Part shown: positions 1 through 7,027 of the stretch, one piece after another
How the letters are laid out: every line of letters begins with the position of its first letter
Position numbering within the stretch: position 1 is the stretch's first letter
Assembly: GCA_035942915.1 (NCBI GenBank)
Contig: DASZCR010000117.1
Location: 1 to 17,368, forward strand
DNA length: 17,368 nt
Direction: 5' to 3'
DNA from: DASZCR01 sp035942915
GTDB lineage: Bacteria > Acidobacteriota > Blastocatellia > Pyrinomonadales > Pyrinomonadaceae
Translations under genes and position numbers: made by a program
Notes under the pieces: model-generated
Databases searched by the model: none
The model's input: only the letters and a program-made list of their open reading frames with translations
What the model was told of the DNA's origin: nothing

Positions 1-323
1 CCATACAGCCCTCCTACTACGCACTGGAAGGGACGGACGACCTGCTCGAAACCATAGAGAAGGTGAAGGCGCGTCCGAACCCGAACCTGCGCGTGCTCGG
101 CGTAGTGATTACGCTGCACGACAAGCGCACGACGCTGGCGAGGGAAGTCTACGAGCAGATCAAGAACGTCTTCGGCCAACAGATGTTCGAGACGGTCATC
201 ACGAAGAGTGTCCGTCTGGAAGAGGCTCCGGCCTACAAGGAGTCTATCTTCTCTTTCGCGCCGCAGTCTTCCGGTGCCAACGAGTACGCAAAACTTTGTG
301 AAGAGGTGATGGGACGTGTCTAA
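1..323 (+). CDS. parA: Chromosome-partitioning ATPase ParA/Soj, C-terminal part (5' end outside window)
   Basis: The reading frame is open from the first base (codons in phase with base 3) and ends at TAA 321-323, giving about 106 C-terminal residues. Visible family landmarks are the YYALEG motif, 'NPNLRVLGVVITLHDKRT', and the 'TKSVRLEEAPAYKESI' stretch typical of chromosomal ParA/Soj/MinD-type P-loop ATPases. The Walker A region lies upstream of the window. ParA binds DNA non-specifically as an ATP dimer and moves ParB-parS complexes during origin segregation. The stop overlaps the parB start by 8 bp, so the two are translationally coupled. A GTG at 63 is an internal codon, not the start. 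Confidence 0.93.
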   Translation, partial: IQPSYYALEGTDDLLETIEKVKARPNPNLRVLGVVITLHDKRTTLAREVYEQIKNVFGQQMFETVITKSVRLEEAPAYKESIFSFAPQSSGANEYAKLCEEVMGRV

Positions 324-1182
324 GAGAGGGCTGCCGACGGGCGTGCACATGCGACACGACGCGCACTACGTAGAGGAACTGGCGGGGCAGCGTCCGACCC
401 CTGTCGGGCGTTTAATCTCAATAGAGCAGCTGGACCCAAACCCTGAGCAGCCGCGCGTGGAGATAGGCGACCTGAGCGAATTGACCGCTTCTATTAGCGA
501 CAAGGGGGTGCTGGAGCCGCTGCTGGTCAAGCCCTCTGTGGCGTCGGGGCGCTGGATGATTATCGCGGGCGAGCGGCGCTGGCGCGCGGCGCGCGCGGCG
601 GGATTGAGGGAAGTGCCCTGCATTGAGATGGATGTAGACGACCGTGCGGTGGCCGAAATTGCTCTCATAGAGAACATGCAGCGCAAGGATTTGACGCCGT
701 GGGAGGAGGCTGACGGTCTGGCTGCGCTATGCGAACGTTTCGGTTACACACACGAAGAAGTGTCGAAAAAGGTCGGAAAGAGCCGCAGCACCGTGACTGA
801 GGCCCTCTCAATCGCCACCATCCCTCAAGAGATACGTGAACAATGTCGGCGCGCCGACATCAACGTAAAATCGACTCTCCTGCAGATAGTCCGTCAGCCG
901 GACGAGGAGTCTATGGCGCGCATGGTCGAAGAGATTACGCGGCAGGGGCTCACCAGAGATGAGGCGCGCACGCTCAGACGCGCACAGCAGCAGGGCACAC
1001 AGGAGGCTCCACGCACGTTGAAAAAGAGCTCCTACGTCTTTCGACATCCGCTGCCTGAGCGCGATGTCAAAATTGAGATACGCTTCGGCAAGTCCGAGGT
1101 GGACAGACAGGAGATCGTTGAGACTCTGCGCGCACTCCTCCACGAACTGGAAAATTCCGACACCCCAACCTCAATCGTCTAG
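316..1182 (+). CDS. parB: Chromosome-partitioning protein ParB (CTPase clamp)
   Basis: The protein is 288 aa, a usual length for chromosomal ParB/Spo0J. In order it shows NPEQPR at 42-47, the CTP-binding box GERRWRAAR at 85-93, ENMQRKDL at 119-126, and a helix-turn-helix around 146-165 (EEVSKKVGKSRSTVTEAL). A C-terminal dimerisation region follows, ending in LRALLHELE. ParB loads on parS, slides as a CTP-dependent clamp and stimulates ParA. The GTG start at 316 overlaps the parA stop by 8 bp. An ATG at codon 12 is a possible alternative but would break the overlap. No canonical parS was found in the window. Confidence 0.95.
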   Translation: MSKRGLPTGVHMRHDAHYVEELAGQRPTPVGRLISIEQLDPNPEQPRVEIGDLSELTASISDKGVLEPLLVKPSVASGRWMIIAGERRWRAARAAGLREVPCIEMDVDDRAVAEIALIENMQRKDLTPWEEADGLAALCERFGYTHEEVSKKVGKSRSTVTEALSIATIPQEIREQCRRADINVKSTLLQIVRQPDEESMARMVEEITRQGLTRDEARTLRRAQQQGTQEAPRTLKKSSYVFRHPLPERDVKIEIRFGKSEVDRQEIVETLRALLHELENSDTPTSIV

Positions 1183-1205
1183 TCAGCGTCCGTAGTCAGC
1201 GTCCG
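1180..1205 (+). repeat. Perfect 13-bp tandem direct repeat after parB
   Basis: TAGTCAGCGTCCG is present twice, at 1180-1192 and 1193-1205, starting on the parB stop codon. The second copy runs directly into GATAAC, so its end forms one copy of the intergenic motif GCGTCYGATAA(C/T). It may be a small duplication and I see no function for it. Confidence 0.8.
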
Positions 1206-1309
1206 ATAACAACGGCGATTTGCGATAATTCCTCGTTGATAGTGACAGGGAATTCGCATGAGTTATCTGTAGGGTCTGCTATCTCTCAAGAAATCAAATA
1301 TCAAGAATT
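1183..1309. other. Convergent intergenic region parB / 182-aa gene
   Basis: This is a short AT-richer spacer between two convergent genes. It holds the 13-bp tandem repeat and an imperfect inverted repeat (GCGATAATTCC at 1222-1232, GGAATTCGC at 1249-1257) with a 16-nt loop. No T-run follows the hairpin on either strand, so I do not call it an intrinsic terminator. Confidence 0.5.
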
Positions 1310-1858
1310 TCAAGTGGTGCTGCTGGACTTTTTGCGCTCGGCGGCGGCGCGTTTCTGAAGCGCGCGTGCCCATTTTTCCAGCGTCGGTTGGAAGGGGCGG
1401 AACAGGCGCGTGCGTAGCGTGTGCTGCTGCTCGCTCCAGAGACGCAGACGGGTCTCCGTGTAAGCTCTCACGGCGGCCTCTATTTGTGTCTTCTTCACCG
1501 AATGGCGCATAGTCAGATAGTAGTGCTGGCCTATCAGAGAGAAGATGACTGCGGCAAGATTGCCTTTGAAGGAGAGGCGCGGGAATAGCCTCTTGAAAAG
1601 AGGCTTATTCTTGGGCAGTAGCACCCCCGTAGCAATCTCCAGCCAGGCCTGCTGCGTGCCTTGTCTCGGGTGATAAATCCCGGGAAGATTGCTCCTCTGC
1701 GGCAGACGCAGGCGTGTATCCTCAATCGAATCGACCAGACGCAGACGCTCAAGTCCTCGCGTATGCTCACGCGGCACACCGCTCAAGATCTGCTCAATCA
1801 GCTTTTCCGTCTTGCCAGGGAGTTTCGTCTGCGAACGGTTCTCGATTTTGATAGCCAT
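1310..1858 (-). CDS. Conserved-looking hypothetical protein, 182 aa, basic, no family recognised
   Basis: ATG at 1858-1856 runs to TGA at 1312-1310. The product is strongly basic, with an ordered core from about 29 to 135: 'REHTRGLERLRLVDSIEDTR', 'GIYHPRQGTQQAWLEIA' (60-76), 'FPRLSFKGNLAAVIFSLIGQ' (92-111) and 'YYLTMRHSVKKTQ' (113-125). A helical, Arg/Lys/Gln-rich tail follows and ends in SSSTT. There is no signal peptide; the 101-110 segment is hydrophobic but short for a membrane helix. Composition fits a coding gene, and no competing ORF in the locus looks better. No catalytic motif is recognisable (no HExxH). It is convergent with parB and divergent from metK, so it is probably a single-gene transcript. 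No clear Shine-Dalgarno is seen. Confidence 0.75.
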   Translation of the reverse strand: MAIKIENRSQTKLPGKTEKLIEQILSGVPREHTRGLERLRLVDSIEDTRLRLPQRSNLPGIYHPRQGTQQAWLEIATGVLLPKNKPLFKRLFPRLSFKGNLAAVIFSLIGQHYYLTMRHSVKKTQIEAAVRAYTETRLRLWSEQQHTLRTRLFRPFQPTLEKWARALQKRAAAERKKSSSTT

Positions 1859-1898
1859 AGAGAAATCTTGCCGTCAGAGTAAGTAGTAAGTATCTGAC

Positions 1899-1927
1899 AC
1901 TCTAGGCGAACTGCCATTCAGCGTCAA
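1899..1927 (-). promoter_or_regulatory. Putative sigma70-type promoter of the 182-aa gene
   Basis: On the minus strand, TTGACG (1927-1922) and TAGAGT (1904-1899) are separated by 17 nt. They match the consensus at 5/6 and 4/6 positions. The predicted start would leave a leader of about 35 nt before the ATG at 1858. Confidence 0.45.
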
Positions 1928-2052
1928 GACGACATCGGAGAAGGAGAGAGATAAAGAACTTGACAGGCATTATTAAATCACATTGCCGGCGTCTGATAAT
2001 ATATATTATGTGTTAAGCCCGGCGATTGAGAGGTCTCCGGGTAAGCCGCGCC

Positions 2053-2081
2053 TTGACAGGGTTATGCGCGACTGTTACATT
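2053..2081 (+). promoter_or_regulatory. Putative sigma70-type promoter of metK-ahcY
   Basis: A perfect TTGACA (2053-2058) is followed after 17 nt by TACATT (2076-2081). An inverted repeat CGCGC (2047-2051) / GCGCG (2066-2070) brackets the -35 box and could be an operator. Transcription would begin near 2088, about 50 nt before the metK start. The sequence upstream (about 1965-2010) is AT-rich. Confidence 0.6.
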
Positions 2082-2085
2082 ACGC

Positions 2086-2131
2086 GGTCTTTTGACTAAA
2101 GACCCTATTTCCCTCTGGAAAGATTAAGGAG
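2086..2131 (+). promoter_or_regulatory. metK leader: two hairpins and ribosome-binding site
   Basis: Hairpin 1 is GGTCTTT (2086-2092) / AAAGACC (2098-2104), a perfect 7-bp stem with a 5-nt loop at the predicted transcription start. Hairpin 2 is TTTCC (2108-2112) / GGAAA (2117-2121) with loop CTCT. A strong ribosome-binding site AAGGAG (2126-2131) sits 8 nt before the TTG start. The CTCT loop could pair with AGAG at 2133-2136 just after that site, which would be an H-type pseudoknot over the initiation region. No known SAM or SAH riboswitch consensus could be matched by eye. The hairpins are seen; any regulatory role is inferred. Confidence 0.45.
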
Positions 2132-2139
2132 CAGAGCGT

Positions 2140-3291
2140 TTGAGCAATTCCGGCAGCTATCTCTTCACCTCCGAATCGGTCACGGAAGGCCACCCAGACA
2201 AGATTGCAGACCAGATTTCCGACGCAGTGCTGGACGCGGTGCTGTCGCAGGACGAGACGGGGCGCGTCGCCTGCGAGACTTTGGTCACGACCGGCCTCGT
2301 CGTCATCGCCGGTGAGATTACCACCAAGGCCTCCGTAGACTTTCAGCAAGTGGCACGTGAAACCATTAGAGAGATTGGTTATACGCGCGCGAAGTACGGC
2401 TTTGATTGCGACACTTGCAGCGTCCTGACCGCCATCGACAGGCAGTCGCCGGACATCGCGATGGGCGTCGATACGGGCGGCGCGGGCGACCAAGGGTTGA
2501 TGTTCGGATACGCTTGCAACGAGACGCGCGAACTGATGCCCCTACCGATTCAACTGGCGCACCAACTGTCGCGCAGACTGGCGGAGGTCAGGCGTAACGG
2601 CGCTCTCCCCTACCTGCGCCCGGACGGAAAATCTCAAGTAACGGTTGAATATCGGGACGGACGCCCCTTTCGCATCGATGCCGTCGTCATCTCCACGCAG
2701 CACGACCCGCAGGTCTCGAACGAACAACTGCGCCAAGAGGTGCTGACACAGGTCATACACAAGACCGTCTCGCAGGAGTTGATGGATCAGAACACGAAGT
2801 ATCACATCAACCCGACCGGGCGCTTCGTGACAGGCGGCCCGCAAGGCGACGCAGGGCTGACCGGCCGCAAGATTATTGTGGATACATACGGTGGGTACGC
2901 TCCGCACGGCGGCGGCGCATTTTCCGGCAAAGACCCGACGAAAGTCGACCGCTCGGCCGCATACATGGCCCGCTATATCGCCAAAAACATCGTCGCGGCG
3001 GGACTCGCAGACCGCTGTCTCGTCCAACTCGCCTACGCCATCGGCGTCGCAGACCCTGTCTCAGTTCTGGTCGACACGGGAGGGACGGGGCGTCTAAGCG
3101 AGAACTCGCTCGCAGACCTCGTCCGAGAGCATTTCCGTCTGACTCCTCAGGGCATCATGGAAACTCTCAAGCTGCGCCGCCCAATTTACAGAAAGACTGC
3201 CGCTTACGGGCACTTCGGACGCGACGAGGAAGGCTTCTCTTGGGAAGTCTCAGACCGCGCAGAGGCCCTGCGTTCAGCGGCAGGCATCTAG
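2140..3291 (+). CDS. metK: S-adenosylmethionine synthetase (methionine adenosyltransferase)
   Basis: The product is 383 aa and full length. It makes S-adenosylmethionine from methionine and ATP in the cytosol. Signatures are FTSESVTEGHPDK at 9-21 (active-site His 18, Mg-binding region), GGAGDQG at 113-119, FVTGGPQGDAGLTGRK at 229-244 and GGGAFSGKDPTKVDRS at 257-272 (phosphate-binding loop). The start is TTG at 2140, chosen because AAGGAG lies 8 nt upstream and the protein begins SNSGSYLFTSES as expected for the family; no ATG lies nearby. It is followed after a 40-bp gap by ahcY, which removes the SAH left by SAM-dependent methylation, so both probably share one transcript. Confidence 0.98.
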   Translation: MSNSGSYLFTSESVTEGHPDKIADQISDAVLDAVLSQDETGRVACETLVTTGLVVIAGEITTKASVDFQQVARETIREIGYTRAKYGFDCDTCSVLTAIDRQSPDIAMGVDTGGAGDQGLMFGYACNETRELMPLPIQLAHQLSRRLAEVRRNGALPYLRPDGKSQVTVEYRDGRPFRIDAVVISTQHDPQVSNEQLRQEVLTQVIHKTVSQELMDQNTKYHINPTGRFVTGGPQGDAGLTGRKIIVDTYGGYAPHGGGAFSGKDPTKVDRSAAYMARYIAKNIVAAGLADRCLVQLAYAIGVADPVSVLVDTGGTGRLSENSLADLVREHFRLTPQGIMETLKLRRPIYRKTAAYGHFGRDEEGFSWEVSDRAEALRSAAGI

Positions 3292-3331
3292 CTACAATCT
3301 ATCAAGCCGACACAGTTTGGAGACTCTAAGG

Positions 3332-4621
3332 ATGAATGCGACAAGCAATGCCGCCGGGGCGAGCAGTTACGACGTCAAAGACCTGACGCTCGCCGAGGGC
3401 GGAAAAAGAAGGATTGAGTGGGCAGAGAGAGAGATGCCCGTCCTGCGTCTGATACGAGAGAAATTTGCCGCTGAAAAACCCCTACAAGGGGTACGTCTGG
3501 TGGCCTGCGCGCACGTCACTACAGAGACGGCTAACCTTGTCCGCGCGCTTCAGGCGGGCGGCGCGGAATCGCTCCTCATCGCCTCGAACCCGCTCTCTAC
3601 GCAGGACGACGTGGCTGCCTCGCTCGTGGCCGATTGGGGCGTTCCCGTCTACGCTATCAAAGGCGAGTCCACAGAGACCTATAACAGACACGTCCGGACG
3701 GCGCTCGACTTCAAACCCCAGCTCATCATAGATGACGGCTCGGATGTGGTCGCCACGCTCATCAAAGAGCGCAGCCAGCAACTGCCGGACATCATAGGCA
3801 CGACAGAGGAGACGACGACCGGCATCGTCCGTCTCGAAGCCATGCAACGCGCGGGCGTACTCACCTTCCCTTCGATAGCCGTCAATAACGCGCAGACCAA
3901 GCACTTCTTTGACAACCGCTACGGCACAGGCCAGTCGACCATTGACGGCATCATCAGAGCCACTAATGTCCTCTTCGCGGGACGAGCTGTGGTGGTGGTC
4001 GGCTACGGCTGGTGCGGCAAAGGAGTCGCAATGCGCGCGCGTGGATTGGGCGCAAATGTCATCGTCACGGAAATCAATCCGATTAAGGCCGTAGAGGCCG
4101 TAATGGACGGTTTCCGCGTGATGCGTATGGCAGAGGCTGCACCTCTGGGCGACATCTTCATCACCGTGACGGGTAACCGACACGTCATAGACGCGGAGCA
4201 TTTCGCCTCCATGAAGGACGGCGCGATGGTCTGCAACAGCGGCCACTTCGACCTCGAACTCAACCTTGTGGCCTTAAGAGAGCTGTCTGCGGAGCCTGTT
4301 ACGCTGCGGCCTTTCGTCGAAGAGTTCAAACTGCGCAGTAACGGCAATCGCGTCATCGTTCTCGGCGAGGGGCGTCTGATTAATCTGGCCGCTGCCGAAG
4401 GACACCCGGCCAGCGTGATGGATATGAGTTTCGCCAATCAGGCGCTGTCGGTCGAGTATCTGGTCAAGAATCAAGGCCGTCTGGAGCCGGGTGTACATCT
4501 CCTGCCGGAGGAGGTCGACACGGAGATTGCCGGTCTCAAGCTACAATCTCTGGGCGTGCAGATTGACTCGCTGACTCCGGAGCAACTCGAATATCTCTCC
4601 AGTTGGGAGACAGGCACTTAG
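3332..4621 (+). CDS. ahcY: Adenosylhomocysteinase (S-adenosylhomocysteine hydrolase), short form
   Basis: The product is 429 aa and NAD-dependent, splitting S-adenosylhomocysteine to adenosine and homocysteine. Seen are 'HVTTETA' at 61-67, 'NPLSTQDD' at 86-93, 'TEETTTGIVRL' at 158-168, 'NAQTKHFFDN' at 186-195 (catalytic Lys 190 by family position) and the NAD Rossmann motif GYGWCGKG at 224-231. It lacks the roughly 40-residue insertion of the long bacterial/eukaryotic form, and it ends in LSSWETGT, not the usual Tyr-Arg-Tyr tail, like enzymes of archaea and some thermophiles. I chose ATG 3332 because GGAG at 3319-3322 is well spaced before it. An in-frame TTG at 3317 would add 5 residues but has no ribosome-binding site. 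It is cotranscribed with metK. Confidence 0.97.
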   Translation: MNATSNAAGASSYDVKDLTLAEGGKRRIEWAEREMPVLRLIREKFAAEKPLQGVRLVACAHVTTETANLVRALQAGGAESLLIASNPLSTQDDVAASLVADWGVPVYAIKGESTETYNRHVRTALDFKPQLIIDDGSDVVATLIKERSQQLPDIIGTTEETTTGIVRLEAMQRAGVLTFPSIAVNNAQTKHFFDNRYGTGQSTIDGIIRATNVLFAGRAVVVVGYGWCGKGVAMRARGLGANVIVTEINPIKAVEAVMDGFRVMRMAEAAPLGDIFITVTGNRHVIDAEHFASMKDGAMVCNSGHFDLELNLVALRELSAEPVTLRPFVEEFKLRSNGNRVIVLGEGRLINLAAAEGHPASVMDMSFANQALSVEYLVKNQGRLEPGVHLLPEEVDTEIAGLKLQSLGVQIDSLTPEQLEYLSSWETGT

Positions 4622-4650
4622 ACGGGAAGTCATACGTCTACACAGAGTCC

Positions 4651-4690
4651 AGGGGCGTGCGGGGAGATACAGACCCGCACGCCCCTTTTA
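4651..4690 (+). terminator. Strong intrinsic terminator after ahcY
   Basis: The 12-bp GC-rich stem is GGGGCGTGCGGG (4652-4663) / CCCGCACGCCCC (4674-4685), closed by an extra A-T pair, with a 10-nt loop. TTTTA follows at 4686-4690. It ends the metK-ahcY unit. On the minus strand the hairpin is preceded, not followed, by T-rich sequence, so it is a poorer terminator for the convergent lptFG gene. Confidence 0.9.
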
Positions 4691-4710
4691 GTTTAAAAAT
4701 CCCTTCGGCT

Positions 4711-7017
4711 TCAGGTTCTTGTGCGGGAGAGTAGATAGAGGCCGAGCGCGGCGAAGATGAGCGGAGCGGCCCACGCAGCGACGGCAGGCGGCAGAAAGCC
4801 GAGCACTCCCAGTTGTTGGAAACCGCTGACAGCGGCCCAGAAGGAGAGCCCGCAGGCGACGGCCACGCTGAGAGCCGCGAGGGCACTGCGTTTACCGAAA
4901 GCCACTCCGAGTGGGATGCCAATCAAGGCCATCACGAGCGGAGCGAAAGGGTCTGCGCGACGGCGCTCGTACGCGACGGCGACCAGTTCCGTATCGGGGA
5001 CGCCGCGCGTTTTAAGCGACCGCAGAGATTCCCTTAATTGCTTAAAGCTCTGCTCTGCGGGGCGATTATACACTGGCTTAAAAAGCTCGACTCCCTCCGG
5101 CTCCACCACCGCCTCCGCGCGCTTCAGCAGACTCCTGCCCGCCTCCATCTCGACCATCTGCGGGCTCCCTACCGTCAAAACTCCCGGCTGCGGCCAACTC
5201 GCCAACTCGCCCCAGACGATTCTCTTCAAGTGCACGCCCTCTTCGTCGAATTCGTAGACTGTGGGCATTTTCAGGCGTTGCGCGCGCTCATCGAATTCGT
5301 ATGAGTAGACCCTGCGTGCGTCGTTCGTGGCGAGCCATTGCCGCCCCCCCAAGGCCTCCGTCCGCGCCACTCCCTCGCGTATCTGCGCGCGCAGAGCGTT
5401 CTGCCTGCGGTTGGCTGCGGGCATGACGTCTTCCTGCACGAGCCACATCACGCCGCCTGCCAGAAAGGCGAACAGCAGGCCGGGCAGCGCCAGCCTGTAG
5501 ACGCTCTGCCCACTCGCCCACCAGGCGACCGCCTCGCTCCTGCGCGCCAGCAACGCGTAGGTGAGCAGCACTGCGACGAGCATGCTCAGGGGCCACAGAG
5601 AGATTGTGACGAACGGCAGGAGGTAGAGCATGTAACGCAGTACGAGTCCTGCGCTCGTGCCGTTAGCGGCGATAAAGCGCAGCAGTTCGAAGAGCGTGAA
5701 GATGAGAAAGACCGATGTGAGGACTGCGAAAGCTCCCCAGAAGCTCCAGAACAGTGCGCGCAGCAGACTCCTATCTAACAGTCCCAGAAGCGACAGTTTG
5801 TGTCTGCGACTCGTCTGCCGCCCCTCCCCACGACGCCTTTTCTCCGCTTTCGTCTGCAGCAAGCCGCGCCCGAAACTCGCGAAACGCCCGCCGGAGATGA
5901 GCAACAGAGCAGACGCGCAGATTGACAGGAGGCTGGCTAACCAGACGCCATATGCGACGGGCAGCACTCCCGCGCGCCCCAACTGCTCGCCCGCCACAGA
6001 GAGCAGATAATAGGCAATCATCGCGGCCAGAGAGAGCAATACACCGAGCCCGCGCCCGCCCCTGCGTGTTCTCAAGCCCAGAGCCGCACCCAGAAGCGCG
6101 AAAACCAAAGGTGCGAGACATAGGGAGAGACGCCTGTGCAGCGCGATGGTCGCACTGCGTCGCTCTGCTTCCGTCTCCGCGCGGCCGCTCCTGTCGAGCA
6201 ACTCGCTCCAACCCATCTCGTCGAACTCCAACTTGCGCTCGCGTAGACGTTGCAGGAGAGACCTGCGCCCGGCGTCCAGACGGTCGTCTCTGATGCGCAG
6301 TTGGGCTGAGCGCTCCGTCAGAATTTGCGGCTCGCTGCCGCCCTCGCGTGCGGGCCAAGAGACCAGCGTCGTGACGTGCGCGTCCTTTAAGACCAACTCC
6401 GAACGCTCGCCCGTAGAGTCTATGCGCCCGGAGCGCGCCGTCACGAGACGCAGAGGTTGCCCCTGGTCTGCCCAATGTATAAAGACCCTTCCCCACTGCC
6501 CGCTCTCCTGGTCTCCATCTCGCACGTAGACCACCTTGCCGGGCATCTCCGTATAAAAACTGCGCGGCTCGACCGGCGATTCCAATTTGTAGAGCGCTGC
6601 GTTCAAGGCCACGCTACGCAAATTGCGCGCGGCCGCAGGCGCGACCTCAAACCCGACCAGAAACGTCAACACGCTCAGCAGAAGGCCGGTCAACAGCACA
6701 GGCGAGACGATTCTCCATGTTCCCACGCCTGCTGCGCGCATAGAGACCAGCTCGCTGTCGCTGCTCAGGCGGCTGAATCCGGTGGCCGTCCCTATCAGCA
6801 TCGCCATCGGCAGTGTAAAGACGAGCACGTTCGGCAGAAGTTGGACGAGTATCTCAAAGGCGAGTGAGAAGGGCGCGCGCGTCGAGCCGAGGACTTCCGC
6901 AAAGCGTGTCGTCTGCTGCGCCAGCAGAGAGACCGTCAGGATGAGTACCGCCAGACACAGGTATGGAAGGATGGCTCCGACCACATACTGTTCCAGTAGA
7001 CGCTTTCTCAACAGCAT
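4711..7017 (-). CDS. lptFG: LptF-LptG fusion, LPS export permease (both YjgP/YjgQ subunits in one chain)
   Basis: The protein is 768 aa, twice the usual 350-390 aa. The first half has membrane helices at about 12-32, 60-81, 101-123, 299-316, 324-342 and 353-375, with a periplasmic beta-rich domain at 125-298 and the coupling motif SDSELVSMRAAGVG (86-99). The second half repeats this plan, with helices at about 422-447, 461-490, 507-527, 688-707, 711-733 and 740-763, an equivalent motif ARRSEAVAWWASG (491-503) and a periplasmic domain at 530-685. A basic linker (about 385-406) joins them, on the cytosolic side as the topology requires. LptF and LptG form the LptB2FG extractor that moves LPS from the inner membrane to the LptC/A bridge. 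Both halves look intact. The gene lies 10 bp after recO, so the two are probably cotranscribed. lptB and lptC are not in the window. Confidence 0.9.
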   Translation of the reverse strand: MLLRKRLLEQYVVGAILPYLCLAVLILTVSLLAQQTTRFAEVLGSTRAPFSLAFEILVQLLPNVLVFTLPMAMLIGTATGFSRLSSDSELVSMRAAGVGTWRIVSPVLLTGLLLSVLTFLVGFEVAPAAARNLRSVALNAALYKLESPVEPRSFYTEMPGKVVYVRDGDQESGQWGRVFIHWADQGQPLRLVTARSGRIDSTGERSELVLKDAHVTTLVSWPAREGGSEPQILTERSAQLRIRDDRLDAGRRSLLQRLRERKLEFDEMGWSELLDRSGRAETEAERRSATIALHRRLSLCLAPLVFALLGAALGLRTRRGGRGLGVLLSLAAMIAYYLLSVAGEQLGRAGVLPVAYGVWLASLLSICASALLLISGGRFASFGRGLLQTKAEKRRRGEGRQTSRRHKLSLLGLLDRSLLRALFWSFWGAFAVLTSVFLIFTLFELLRFIAANGTSAGLVLRYMLYLLPFVTISLWPLSMLVAVLLTYALLARRSEAVAWWASGQSVYRLALPGLLFAFLAGGVMWLVQEDVMPAANRRQNALRAQIREGVARTEALGGRQWLATNDARRVYSYEFDERAQRLKMPTVYEFDEEGVHLKRIVWGELASWPQPGVLTVGSPQMVEMEAGRSLLKRAEAVVEPEGVELFKPVYNRPAEQSFKQLRESLRSLKTRGVPDTELVAVAYERRRADPFAPLVMALIGIPLGVAFGKRSALAALSVAVACGLSFWAAVSGFQQLGVLGFLPPAVAAWAAPLIFAALGLYLLSRTRT

Positions 7018-7027
7018 AGAGCGTTCT

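Noticed and set aside
1222..1257. Intrinsic terminator for parB
   Set aside because: The inverted repeat is imperfect with a long loop and has no following T-run on either strand.
1965..2139. Known SAM or SAH riboswitch upstream of metK
   Set aside because: The conserved cores I know (SAM-I/IV, SAM-II/V, SAM-SAH, SAH) could not be aligned by eye. A covariance search would be decisive; a high-scoring hit would overturn this.
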